DNA of 64,000 bases from Spinacia oleracea (lineage: Eukaryota > Streptophyta > Magnoliopsida > Caryophyllales > Amaranthaceae). A program made the translations under genes and the position numbers. A model generated the notes under the pieces. It did not search any database and was not told where the DNA came from. It saw only the letters and a program-made list of their open reading frames with translations. The stretch's first letter is position 1, and every line of letters begins with the position of its first letter. The DNA lies in the NCBI RefSeq assembly GCF_020520425.1, contig NC_079487.1, positions 105,620,141 through 105,684,140 on the forward strand. The letters are read 5' to 3'. Below, piece by piece: positions 47,671 through 59,463 of this stretch.

Positions 47671-47934
47671 CTTCATCCGTTTCGCAATAGATGTATCATT
47701 TCTTTTTTCACGTATCCCAAGATGTTTCTTTAAACATTAAATATCTCCAATTGTTTGTTAGTAAAAATTATATAAAAAAAAAATTGATATTTGGAATCCT
47801 CATATTGATACGAATTTAACAAGATTTCACTTGACTATGTTTGTTTTTACATAATGTGAAAGAATAATTGTCAAAGTTAGTTAATGAATAATGTTCAAAA
47901 GAGAAACGATGCATCTATTGCAGAACGGAGGAAG
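47671..47934. mobile_element. Stowaway MITE
   Basis: The ends CTTCATCCGTTTCGCAATAG and (inverted) CTTCCTCCGTTCTGCAATAG are flanked by TA. The interior has ACGAATTTAACAAGATTTCA and GACTATGTTTG, the shared core. Confidence 0.85.
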
Positions 47935-48589
47935 TATGTGAAAACCAACCACAAATCAAGAAATACAAGCAACATTATGTTAGTACCAAAATATGGGACG
48001 GATACTCGTGGAGCATGAGCTTAGCTTATAGCCGGTAGTTGGGAGGGTCCGCTAATTGCTCAATCGGGTCGTCACTTTCATGCCTTATAAATTATAATGT
48101 GTGGATAAAAAATGTTGGGTACTTGGGGTCCATTAAACGAAAATGGACCCAAAAGACTTAATTTCATTTTTATGGTTTTGGTTGGCATGGTGGATGGGTT
48201 TGGCACGTTGGTTAGATGGAATTAGACATGTTTATTTGACTGGGTTACCCAATTGATATAGGGTTAAAATTGTGTTAAAAAGGCTTTTATTGAATATGTC
48301 TTTTATTGGACATGATTAATATAAGGTCCAACTTACACCCCAATAATTTAGAGAAAAAAAAGTTATTATTTACTTCATAAATTATTGTATGTATAGTTTC
48401 GCACTCATTTAATCATGTGTACTTGTGTTTGTTTCGATTCTTTTCATTTCTTCCTGATCGTTTAGTGGTTCGTCTATTATGGATCTGTTATTGACATGCG
48501 GCCCGCTTCAACCTGCCCAATATTGATCTGCTCCAAAATAGCATGTTTATGACCTAACCAGCTTTTGAACTACACCGTTCATAACTTTC

Positions 48590-49880
48590 TGTTATCAGAT
48601 TGCCGATATTTTTACAAAGGGACTTGCACTCGTACTCTTCACTGATATTTGGGACAGTCTTAGCGTACAACATCCTCCCGCTACGATTGCGGAGTGCATT
48701 TATAGGGCCTACGAGTTTACGAACAAACTCCACCATTAGTATAATATTGTCCACTTTAGGCCAAACTCGCACGAGTTTATTTTTGGTCTCCTTCCCAAAA
48801 AGTTTCATAATAATGTAGTTGGTGAACTCCTATAACTAGGTAACTCTTTCTTATCTCTCCGATGTGGGACTTGGGATGTATACCCAACAACTTGGGACTT
48901 GGTGGTCAAGCGGTGTGTTCCGCGGGTTGGCGACAGTACAAGTTGATTAGATAGATTATCGCTAGAGGGGAGGCTTGTGGTTAGGGATGGCAATGGGTCG
49001 GATCTGGACCGGGTCCGACAGGATCCAGACCCAGACCCGCTTTTTAAGAGGTGGATCCAGATCCGACCCAGATCCGTTGGGTCCAAAAAAATCAGATCCA
49101 GACCCAGATCCACTGGGTCTAATGGGTTTAGGGTCGGATCTGGGTCCTAAATGGGTCTAAGCGTATTTGTTTTCCAAAAAAATTGTCCCTCATTTTTCTT
49201 ATATTATGTAATTTTTTCGCCCATTTTTTGTATGTAAACGTAACGTTGCTTTAATAAAACCACTAAATATGGAATATTCGTTAATTTTGTTTAGGAAAAA
49301 AAATCATATTAGCCTTGTGATACAATAAGTATTTAAAGTTTCTAATATTATTATTTATATGTCACATCAAACAATTTTTAAATAGTTTAATATCATAAGA
49401 ACTGAATAAAGTTTAGCACGCAAAGATTGAATTATATTTAAATTTTAATAATTTTTTTAAAATTATATATATGGGTCTGTGTGTCGGATCTGGACCGGAT
49501 CTGGATCTTTAATTCCTGGACCCGGACCCAGACCCGCCCCATTGAACAAAGACCCAGATCCGCCCCAGATCCACAGGGTCTAATTTTTTTGGACCCAGAC
49601 CCTTAAAAATGGACCGGGTCCAACCGGATCTGGGTCGGGTCTTGGACCCATTTCCATCCCTACTTGTGGTCCTTGTTTTGAGGGGAGGATTGTTGAGTAT
49701 ACATCTCAAGTCACACATCGGAGAAATAAGAGGAGTTACCTAGTTTATAAGAGTTCACCAACTACATTAGAGTAAGGCCTTTTGGGAAGGAGCTCAAAAA
49801 TAAACTCGTGTGTGCTTGGCCCAAAGCGGGCAATATCATAGTAATGATGGAGCTATTGGTGAACTCGTGGGCCCTACAGT
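48590..49880 (+). mobile_element. Copia 3'-end fragment with inverted LTR pieces
   Basis: QIADIFTKGLALVLFTDIW (48596-48652) is the end of a Copia RNase H. A purine tract GAGGGGAGGATTG (from 49680) precedes an LTR start TGTTGAGTATACATC at 49692, which runs to about 49880. A related LTR lies in opposite orientation at about 48690-48893, starting on the minus strand with TGTTGGGTATACATCC. The block is interrupted by the hAT MITE at 48982-49662. Outer limits are not defined. Confidence 0.65.
48982..49662. mobile_element. hAT MITE, 681 bp, perfect 8-bp duplication
   Basis: The ends TAGGGATGGCAATGGGTC and, inverted, TAGGGATGGAAATGGGTC agree closely. CTTGTGGT is repeated exactly at 48974-48981 and 49663-49670. 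The interior near both ends has many GATCCAGACCC/GGGTCTGGATC repeats, and the middle is AT-rich. Confidence 0.92.
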
Positions 49881-49957
49881 ATTGGTATAGTAAATATCTT
49901 CATATATTCTAGAATATTTAGTGGAGTATGTAATCTTATACGGAGTATATACTAATA

Positions 49958-50284
49958 CTCCCTCCGTCCCGGAATACTCGACCCGGTTTGACCGGCACAG
50001 AGTTTAAGGGACTTGAATTGACTTATTTAATTTAATAGGTAGTAGTTGATGGTGGGGTATTATTTTAATGTAGTTAGTGGGAAATGTGTGAAGGGGTGGG
50101 GTTGGGGAGAGTAGGGGTTGAATTTTTAATTATTTTTTGTATGGAGTAGGGGGTAGGTGGGTTAATAGGGGTGGAGTGAGAAATAATATAATATTGTTAG
50201 AATATTTCCATTTTTAGAAACAGGTCAAGTATTAAGGGACGATCCAATAAGGAAAACAGGTCAAGTATTCCGGGACGGAGGGAG
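49958..50284. mobile_element. Stowaway MITE
   Basis: The ends CTCCCTCCGTCCCGGAATAC and (inverted) the same 20 bases are perfect, flanked by TA on both sides (49956-49957 and 50285-50286). The match suggests a fairly young copy. Confidence 0.92.
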
Positions 50285-50514
50285 TATAGTTTTACCGCAC
50301 GCGGTATCTTGAGGTAAAAAAGTGTTGTTAAAATATATATGAATAATTATCTTATATGTATCATCCAATTGATGAACGATTATCTACAATTTTCATTCTT
50401 ATGCATTAATATGTAAATTGAAATTGTTGTTTCAAGCCTTATCGTATAATAGTTATGCAATATAATTAGATTTAGTAAACATTGAATCGGCATTTGTGCA
50501 AACCAATTATTATT

Positions 50515-51111
50515 TTTTTATTTTTTTATTTTTTTTTGACATAGGCTTAAAGAAACAAACTAAGGAAAATTAGAAAACGAAAAAAGTAAAGTAGATGTTG
50601 CCTTTGCCAGCTCGTGCGCCTGATGAACCCGTTGTCTATCTACCTTGTTGATACACCACCATAGAAAGGTAGTCCAATCTTCCGAATCTCTGCAAGCGTC
50701 AAGATGAGCTGGATATTTTGTCACTTTAATTGATCTTAGTAACTCAATCAAGCGTTGGGAATCCGTAAAAATTGTAACCCTAGAAAACTCAACTTGAGAC
50801 GCCTAACGCAAACTCAATATACAAGCCATAACCTCAGTGTGGAGAACTGAAATCGCAAAACCTGCTTGTGCTCCACCTAAAATACGGTCACTCCGAAACT
50901 GCCTATCCAAAACCCAACCCATACCCGCGCCGCCGAGCCCAATACATCTTACATCCATCTTTAGTCTCATGCCATCGTATGTTAAATGGGTTAGATACTT
51001 CGTATATACAACATACAAGTACTTGTATTTCTTTAAGCCAAATGGATTGTCAGAAGCGATATGGTCATTATTGTTAATCAACTTACCATAAGTATGGTTT
51101 TCTTGAACCAA
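50515..51111 (-). pseudogene. LINE RNase H-like domain fragment with A-rich tail
   Basis: On the minus strand the frame carries AGFAISVLHTEVMACILSLR. After a stop it continues with SQVEFSRVTIFTDSQRLIEL and HQAHELAKATS, the order of a plant RVT_3 (RNase H-like) domain with its DSxxL/I motif. It is followed by an A-rich tail (T-rich on the plus strand at 50515-50540), fitting a LINE 3' end. It is broken by at least one stop. Confidence 0.6.
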
Positions 51112-51483
51112 ACAACTTTTTACTACGGAGTATCAAATTAGTGACTTACCCATCAAGTTTGGGCCAAAAAGGCTGGTACACCACTTTAGAGGCCAAGATT
51201 GGGGCTCAAATGGATCAATTAGTAATCGAACTCGGTGACAAAGGCACATGATCATCAGTCATCACTTTCCAAGAAGGGGAAAAGAAATGGACATTATTCA
51301 ACTTGGTCCCCATCTTTATTCTTTCATTCTATGCTTTTTTTTTCTTTTTTTTCTCCATATTTAGATTTTATTCCCCCTTTTACTATTAACAACTTTTTCT
51401 TTACAAACTAGAAGCCTACAATTACAACTAGTCTTTATATCAACCGTCTAATATTTATTTAACTGTCATAACATGCTTAATAA

Positions 51484-52281
51484 TAGGGGTGAGCAAAAAG
51501 CTAGGGTACCTAAAATTGGGAACATGTTGCAACAGGTTCCGATTCCGGTTCTCAATTTTTCGGAACGGGTATCCTGTTGGGTACCATGTAGACACCAATT
51601 CTAATATGAAATACCCAAAATAAGGGTGATGATAAAGGTCGCAAGTTGCGACAACATTTAGTTGTCGCAATCATACGTGGCGCAGTTTAATTGGTACACA
51701 TAGGCGCCACGTAGGCTATGTGTCATAGAATATTTTTACTATCAATTTAATATTTTTACTATAAAAATATATAAATAAGGTAATCAATGTAAAGAAGGAA
51801 ACAAATTAGAATATTAAGATTTTTCTACCTTTTTTTTTTAAGGTATATAATAGATTATATAAGTTAAATATTTTAATTTCCAATTTAAATCATGACACAT
51901 AAACATGCCATGTCATCATTGTGACACGACTTAAAGGTCGCATGTTGCGACCTTTATCATTTTCGATAAAACAATTCAAGCTAATTCTTAACGAAATATA
52001 AATATAGAATTACAGTTTAAGCCCAAACTATAAAACAATCAAAGCCCAAACCATAATTTAGTTTTTTTTTCAATAAATTAACAATAATTTATTTAAATTT
52101 TTAAAATGACAGGGTACCCTGAACCGGAACCTGTTCCAATAGGTTCCGGTTCCGGTTCTCATTTTCAGGAACCTGTTGTAACAGGTTCCGATTCCGGTTC
52201 TCATTTTCAGGAACCTGTTGCAACAAGTTCCGGTTTCGGTTCCTGAAATTTTGACAGGGTACCCTGTTGTGCTCACCCCTA
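51484..52281. mobile_element. hAT foldback MITE, 798 bp
   Basis: The ends TAGGGGTGAGCA and TGCTCACCCCTA are inverted. The flanks CTTAATAA (51476-51483) and CTTAATAC (52282-52289) are an 8-bp duplication with one change. GGAACCTGTTGCAACAGGTT-type palindromes and CCGGTTCTCATTTTCAGGAA units repeat two to three times at the right. A Mutator-type MITE is nested at 51624-51965. Confidence 0.85.
51624..51965. mobile_element. Mutator-type MITE, family copy 2, nested
   Basis: Nearly the same 342-bp sequence as 43833-44174, from GGGTGATGATAAAGGTCGCA to GACCTTTATCATTTTCG. Flanks CCAAAATAA and ATAAAACAA match at 6 of 9. Confidence 0.85.
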
Positions 52282-52289
52282 CTTAATAC

Positions 52290-53067
52290 TTAATAGGTGA
52301 AATGATATGCGGTCACTAGTCTGACATACTTCGTATGATAAATTGTCAAAACATATTTTACAAGAACTTATACTACACTCATGTGAGATTAGTTTTCTTT
52401 AATTCTTCTGTTTCTCATAAATCATAATGCAAGTTTGGAGAAGATTTGGTAATCATTGTTTTATGAATCAATTATACACTCTTTTAGACATTGATAAAAT
52501 TCGAGGGGTCCATAAAAATGTTACTCCATATCCGAGTATATGTCTTGTGTTTTTCATTAATTTGTTTGTCGGTGAGTTAGTTACATCATATGCCAAATTG
52601 GTATCCAAGTTAGATAGCTTTTGATAATGCTTTCATCATAATACTATGATAATGTGTACTCGAGTGTGGGTTAAAAACAACACTCTTCATTAATCAATCA
52701 CAAAACTCATGCTACATGGTAATTGGTAAACAATTTGGGTTGTTTAGTATTTGGATATAGGTCAGTTTTGAATCGCTAAATTCACTTTTTTTATTTCTCA
52801 CTCAACCAAAGTTTTTCATCCTCTACCCCCTCCCCCTCCCCCTCCCCCTCCTATTTAACATACTATTTTAGCACTAAAATTCCAAGCACACGTGGAGTAC
52901 ATAAACACTATTCCATTTTAGAACAAATATAATCGTTTAACTGACACACGTGCTAATACAAATCTTTGACCAACCATATATTTAATCGCCTATTAGTACA
53001 ATTTATAATAAATTTTGATATTATAAAAATGTACATTGTAATTAATCCAACAACATATTACATAATA
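52290..53067. other. Intergenic, no gene seen
   Basis: AT-rich. A short (CCCCCT)n tract lies at about 52825-52850. No open frame with coding character. Confidence 0.4.
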
Positions 53068-53681
53068 CTCTCTCCGTTCCTAAATAAGTGTCACTTTTCC
53101 ATTTTTGGCATTCCCTTATAAGTGTCACATTTCTATTTTTGAACATGTACTTTTTCCACTTTTCCATACATTTTTCACACTTTTCCCACTTTTCTATAAA
53201 TCATACTTCCTCCATTTTTTTTATTATTGCACCATTTACCTTGGGCACAAGAATTAAGAAAGGAGGTAAAATGTGAGAGATTGACAAAAATACCCATGTG
53301 ATTAAGTACAAGTTTTTATGTAAAGAACAAGTGGGGTTTGGTCCCCACCACCCATATGAGGATACAAATGTCATTTCATGTAGGTAAACTTGATAAAAAA
53401 GGAAATGGTGCAATTAATATACAACTTCTGAAAAAGGAAAACGGTGCAATAATAAAAAAAAATGGAGGAAGTAACTACTTGTACTTACACATTCTACACT
53501 TTTCCACTTTTCAATCCCCACATACACTTTTATTCGTACTTTATTCAATTAAACAATTATCTACTTTATCATTTCCCAAAAAAAAAAAAACATTCTCAAT
53601 CATTAACTCTTACACACTTTATAATTTTCTTAAGTACCGTGCCGAGACCGAAAAGTGACACTTATTTAGGAACGGAGGGAG
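53068..53681. mobile_element. Stowaway MITE hosting another Stowaway
   Basis: The ends CTCTCTCCGTTCCTAAATAA and (inverted) CTCCCTCCGTTCCTAAATAA have TA on both sides (53066-53067 and 53682-53683). The 266-bp element at 53206-53471 is inserted inside. Confidence 0.88.
53206..53471. mobile_element. Nested Stowaway-like MITE
   Basis: The ends CTTCCTCCATTTTTTTTATT and (inverted) CTTCCTCCATTTTTTTTTAT are flanked by TA (53204-53205 and 53472-53473). Internal GCACCATTT/GAAATGGTGC boxes add further inverted repeats. Confidence 0.85.
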
Positions 53682-53683
53682 TA

Positions 53684-54576
53684 ATAATTTTTTAATATTA
53701 TTATTATTAAAAAATGAAGCCCAAGTTTCCGTATTTAAATTCCACTTCTTTTGAAACAAATTACTCCGTAACAATTTTGAAACAAATAGTCAAGATCTAA
53801 TACTAATAACTATGGAGTAGTTCATAATAAAGAAAGAGGGGTGCTCCGTACAACACTTAGATCGACAAGATAGTAGTCCATGCATGAATCCTAGATCTTG
53901 ACTATTTATAATTTTGTAAATTCCCCTACAAGCCAACCTTGTGGAGTTATGGGAGTGATGGTCAATCCTTAATAGTGGAGTACGAAGTAATTTACCAATT
54001 GGTCGTACATAACAAAGCACATGAAACATACGCTACGTTCTTCTCGGTAGCCCCAATAATTTATATAAATATTGCTGAAATTTTGACAAAATTGGTCTTG
54101 ATTCTTGAATAATGGTGTACACACTAACCAACAAACTGCTTCTGACTAACTTGGACTTTCGCTTTCTCTACACCACCTTCCGAGTCTCCTTTTTCACACA
54201 TTCAAGTTTACTTCTTTGCCTTCTATACTTCTATTACTTCCTAGCTACGATGTACTTTAACCAAAAAGATTTCGAAATTAGTAAAAGCCGGTGCACAACA
54301 AGCCATATCCTTTTTGGCTTAATTTCAGTTTCAATACTTATTTTACAGTTCAGTTCAGCTCTAAAGAACAGGGCCTTATTACGTTGTGGCTGTCAAAAAA
54401 ATAAAAACTTATTAAGTTCTCCCGTGTGAGACTAGTGTTACTTCGTCTGTTTAGTGTTAGACGATCTCACATAAAACTAAATACCACATTGACGGTTGGA
54501 TCTGGATGACTGCCACAGTATGCCCGCCTAATAATTTGTTGAAAGGACATAACCTACAAAGTCAAGCATATGCTCA
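53684..54576. other. Intergenic, no gene seen
   Basis: AT-rich. The longest frame (54112-54429) has no recognisable domain and no supporting structure. Confidence 0.4.
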
Positions 54577-54584
54577 TGTGGTGA

Positions 54585-54880
54585 TAAAGACGCCTATGGG
54601 CCGGGTCGGGCTTCGGACCATGGGCCTGAACAGACCCGGCCTACGCCAGCCCACTCTGCATCGTGTCAGACCAAGCAGGGCATTTCAAAATGTTGGGCCA
54701 GGTCGGGCCGATGTGCTAAGCCTAATTTGGTAACTAAAGTTAGAGTGCTTTGTCATATCGTACCCGAAAAAATGCGGCCCAAGCCCAACACACTGTCATG
54801 GCGGGGCCATGTTTTTTTCGTGTCGGCGCGGGGCGGGATTTTTGTGTGTCGGACCGGCCCTGCCCACATCCATCTTTAAA
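54585..54880. mobile_element. hAT-like MITE, GC-rich ends
   Basis: Left TAAAGACGCCTATGGGCCGG and right, inverted, TTTAAAGATGGATGTGGGCA resemble each other. The flanks TGTGGTGA (54577-54584) and CGTGGTGA (54881-54888) form an 8-bp duplication with one change. The interior has many GGGCC/GGCCC boxes. Confidence 0.65.
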
Positions 54881-54888
54881 CGTGGTGA

Positions 54889-57303
54889 GGGCTTCATTTT
54901 CCGGGGAGTTGAAATACAAATCGATTATCACGTGGAGAGCCAGAGAGGGTGAGAGCTGAGGAGAATGTAGTTAGGAATTTGGGTTAGCCCTTAAAAGAGC
55001 ATCCCACATGAATCATGATCCCTAAAATAAACAAGTACTAAATTCAAAGGAATAAAGACTGGACACTATTTTGAAGTAAAAGGGGAGCACAAGAATAAGC
55101 TGGTTCTTGAAAATGTGAGGAGTGTAGGGACCTTGAAGTGATGCTAAGGCGGCCCCTCGGACGTTAATCATTGAACCAAGTTGAATATAAACTTGGCAAA
55201 GCTAAGCTATACAAAGCTGGCTGTAATACATTCACCTTAATGATCAATTATATACCTCCTATTGGGCACTACATGTCCAAATCAATGAAGTTAATTTACT
55301 GTGAAATTACGACCATTCAACAAATAACCTCAAAAAAAACCATACATAGTTTGTCTACCAACTTGTGCAAAAATCCAGAGATTTGAGAAAACATATCCCC
55401 AAATGTAATAACGTTTAGATCTAATGCAATTGTTTTCAAAAGTTTGTCCTTGAAGGCGAAGACGGTTGGAAAGAAAAAATTATGAGACAAAGACTTCAAT
55501 AATGGGTCTACAATCAACTCATCAAGGGTCGGTGCACAACTGCTTAAATACGACTTAACTAGAAGATGAAACGGATGGAGTAATTGTCACTTCGGAAGTA
55601 AACATTGGTAAGGGGGGATGATTTTTGAACACTCATTATGAGAGCACATTTCTACGCGCTCTACTTAGAGGTGTGTCGAAATCAATATATGGCGTAAGAT
55701 TCTTTTCACCTATTACTTCGATTTGAACAATCTATTTGATCTTATTTTTCCTGAAACTCTTTTCTAAGGTGAAAAAAATTAAGCATAATTGGATTAGAAA
55801 CACTTCCGCCCTCTCGAGTCTCGAGAGTAAACATTATTCAAAACACTAACATACTACTCCGTACTCCATACTCTATAGTAGCTATAAGCCTAAAACCAAG
55901 ATTCACACATAGAAGTTGACCAAGAAACCACCAACACAAATGGTACAAAACTTTCCAAGAAAACCTGAGCTCACCTTCTCAGTCTCTCACACTCACTATA
56001 TGAGCTGGCTATCTAAATACATCATCTCACTTGAATCTAGTGGAAGTTCACATGACTCTACTAAAAACATAGACTTAGCCTAACAAACAATTGCCACAAA
56101 TAAACAAAACAAATTGACAATTAACAAAATGTAGTACTCCTTAATCCTTATGTTTATGATCATGACATTATATTAATATAAGACAGAATGATAGAAATGA
56201 ACAAAATAGGTCAGGTCAGGTCAGGGCATTATCATGTTCATTAACACAGATCCAGAAGCATATTTACAGCTAAGCAAAACACCCTCTAAGTCTAAGTATG
56301 TACTTAATTACAAGAAAGCAGAGAGAAAATGGGAAGTGACAGTTAATTAAGGTTGAAAACCTTAACCTGCTCTCAGAACCCGTCATGTGCTTACCATCTA
56401 TTTATAATTATATATTTACCTAAACAAGAACAGAAGAGAAGCTCACTTTGCACTTTTTTCTTGTCTTTAATTACACTTCCGGCCACCAACCTAGATTCCT
56501 CTCTCTTTGTACTCCATTTCCTTGCCAAAACCCCTGCTTTAATATCTTGCTTTCCTAATCTGCAACATTTTTAAACAGAGGATTACTCAATGTTTAGTGT
56601 TAAAAGTCACAATGGTTCAGAGATAAAGAATGCGCGCAGTTAATTAATACTGAGTACTTCTCCCTAGGCTGGACTAAAGCCGTGATTATAAAACGATAAT
56701 CCGGTGCATCTGATTACTATATATGTGAATGTAAATTTACGCGTCTTAGATCCAACATGTCCATGCTTAACGGCATAAGCAAAGCTTTCGAGTAGTAAAT
56801 ATGATTAAGAAAAGAAAATGACTTGAAAACTGACCCTTTTATGCAAGGAAATGAACATGGGAGAGGCTATAAGAATTGACCTTTTGATTGAAAGCTAATC
56901 CATGGCATTTGGTGATTTATATGGCTACCCTTAAGTTTCGGGGGTATGCAACTATGCAATGAAGCAACTTGAAGAATGTACATAAAAAAGCATTGCATAT
57001 TGCTCTCAAGAAAATGAAAGATTGTGCTATTTAATTTATTCTTCTAGCCTTCAATAATGATAAGGACAGACACTACTATACAATGATCCTCTAGGCTCAT
57101 AACAAAGAAAATGTCTAGTACTACTACACTAGCCAAACATGGATACAGCACATAATTATTAACTAATCTATATGAACATATTATGATTGATATCAGTATA
57201 ATGCCACCATTACAAGCTGCAAGTGACACTGATGCAAGGAGAATGTGAGAGAACACTAACTCTTATTGCTCGGGAACTATCTTCATCTTTCGATATATAA
57301 TCT
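54889..57303. other. Intergenic and probable 3' region of the ARM-repeat gene
   Basis: No gene seen over about 2.4 kb. A small GGTCA triplicate (TAGGTCAGGTCAGGTCAGGG, about 56210-56225) is present. The part next to 57303 should contain the 3' untranslated region of the minus-strand gene. Confidence 0.4.
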
Positions 57304-59463
57304 TCAAAAGGGCAAGCTCTTCGATGTTGAACTCACGGTAAGAGACCGAAGATGCTCCGAAGGAACAAAATCTTGAGGCAAGTTAGCCCTCTTGACAATC
57401 CTTTTCATATTGCTCTGCAAACTCTGTTGAACTAATTGTTTTACCGCCTTTTTCTCTTCGCTCATCATGACATCATCCTCTTCTTTATAAACACTGTTTG
57501 TAGATGAGGAAGACCCACAAATAGGGGCAGAAACAGCTGCAGTTGATTTACCATTAATAAAGCTTCGAGAAACCTGCTTCCCCTTATCAACCCTTAAACA
57601 TTCCAATATCCTTGATGCCCTTTTCTGTGCTAATGTGCTACCTAGAAGAGTTAATTCAAGCAATGCTGATCCAACCCCGGCTTCTATCATTGTCTGTCTA
57701 TCACTATAAGATTTATGGGCCATCACCATTATTACGTAGCACGCCTTTTCTTGGCAGCCTGGCGAGTCTGACCAATTCAAAACATCTATCAATATCGGGA
57801 AAACATCCGGGGAACTGCTAATTGCTTTCCTCCCTTCCGAGATTGAAACTACATTGCTTAATATCGAAAGGCTTCGTTCACTCATTTCCATATCTCCCAA
57901 CTTGCTTACGAGATACTGAATCAAATTAGTCTCGAGAATTAATGCAATGTTTGTTGGTGATATTGAGAGATTGTAAAGTGCTCTAAGCGAGTCTTGCCTC
58001 GCTTGTGAACTAGATCTTTTCTCCGTGTCTAGGAGTACGCTAACGAGATAAGGGATTGCCCCGGAAGTACCAATGATCGGCTTATTTGTATCTAACGCGC
58101 TCAATGCAAGGAAGTTCGCCACAATGGCTTCTGAAACAGACGGTTTCAGACACCAATTCGAGGACTCGATCTTCTTTAACATCTTGTGTACTGCCCCTGC
58201 TTGTACTATAGCTGCTTTATTCCTGTGATAAATTTACCAAAATGTTAAAAAAAATTCACAAACTTCTGAATGTATTATTTACCCTCCGAACAAAGATCAA
58301 GCTCAAAAGTAAATGCCTAAATTTTCCAAGAAATATTTCCTCTTTTCAAAAGAAAACAACAATACATCACACTAGAAAACAGAATATAGCAGGAAACGTG
58401 GTTGAAGTAAGAATCTAAAACAAAAACCCCAATTTACTCAAATGAAAACGACTAGAGATGAACAGAGTTCCCCATTCTACTGTACAAAATACTTCTTTTC
58501 TAAGCACAATCTTTCACTTTATTTTCTATTTTACTTTATTTTTTTTGTCCATTTTCAACAAATTTGATCCAAAAAATAAATCATCATTCATTTTGATAAA
58601 CAACATGCATTCAATTTCATCAAATCAAAAAACCCAGAAACCAAATCTGAAAATTCATCTGAAAATATCTCACATTCTTTCCTCTCTTGTAAACTTCTTG
58701 TTGGGTCAAGCTGTCAAGTAACAAAATCTCATTTACTTACCCCAAAACAAAATTACAAAAAAAAAAAAATGCAGAAATTACCATTTGATTTATGATTTCC
58801 GAAGAACAACATGCATTGCATTTAAATAAAGGAAAAGGAATTAAAAAAAGAGGGGATCAAAAGAACTTACAAATCATTGCCAATGCCCAAATTAAGAAGG
58901 GCGTAAAGAGCTTGAATGAGGGATTGATCATCATCATTATCATTTTCATTATCAAGCATGGAAACCAAAGGAGGGATAGCACCAAGCATAGCCAAAGTGC
59001 ACCGTGCTTCACTGTCTTCTTTCGCGAAGCTTCTAACCGACTTCGCGCCACTTTCTCTCTCCTCCACGTCACTCTCATTCTGCAACAACTTCACCGCCGC
59101 TCTTAACTCCTCTAGCCTCTCCTCCTTTCTCCTCACCTCAACTACATCTTCCTCCACTTTCTCTCTCCTCCCAGAAGAGCAAGAGGAGGAAGACAGGTTA
59201 AGGAGATCCGCCAGTTTCCCGGACTCCGCCCGAGAGGAAACATTGCTGGGTGAGATGGGTTTGGGCTTGGGTTCAGGTTTTTTGATTTGGGGTTTCGGGT
59301 CATCGGAGGTTTTAGCTTTGGTGCCGCCGCCGCAGCTGACGGTGGCGAGGAGTTTGCGAAGAGAGAAAGAAGTCCAACGACGGCAATGGTTGTGGTGGTG
59401 GGAGGAAGGGTGGTTAAGGATGAGAGATCCGACGTCATTTCGAGGAGGATGACACTTCGCCAT
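57304..59463 (-). CDS. ARM-repeat superfamily protein, U-box-like but without a U-box
   Basis: Two exons on the minus strand (58871-59463 and 57304-58222) join in frame, GGC AAT GAT TT then G AAT AAA GCA, to 503 residues. Residues about 1-100 are low-complexity and basic, rich in Ser/Pro/Lys (KPEPKPKP), with a hydrophobic FSLRKLLATVS near 33-43. An acidic coiled stretch (about 105-140) leads to armadillo repeats from about 140 to 415, with repeat signatures AMLGAIPPLVSMLD, IQALYALLNLGIGN, AGAVHKMLKKI, TSGAIPYLVSVL and SLRALYNLSISP. A Ser-rich linker and a basic tail (KRIVKRANLPQDFVPSEHLR) follow. Such proteins bind partners through the ARM solenoid. Plant homologues are often annotated as U-box-like, but no U-box is visible here, so E3 activity is not supported. 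Confidence 0.9.

Noticed and set aside
48902..48945. tRNA-like GGTGGTCAAGCGG segment
   Set aside because: Only a short resemblance, with no cloverleaf and no B box; it lies in Copia-derived DNA.
54112..54429. 105-residue plus-strand frame
   Set aside because: Hydrophobic but with no start context, homology or neighbouring exons; expected by chance in AT-rich DNA.
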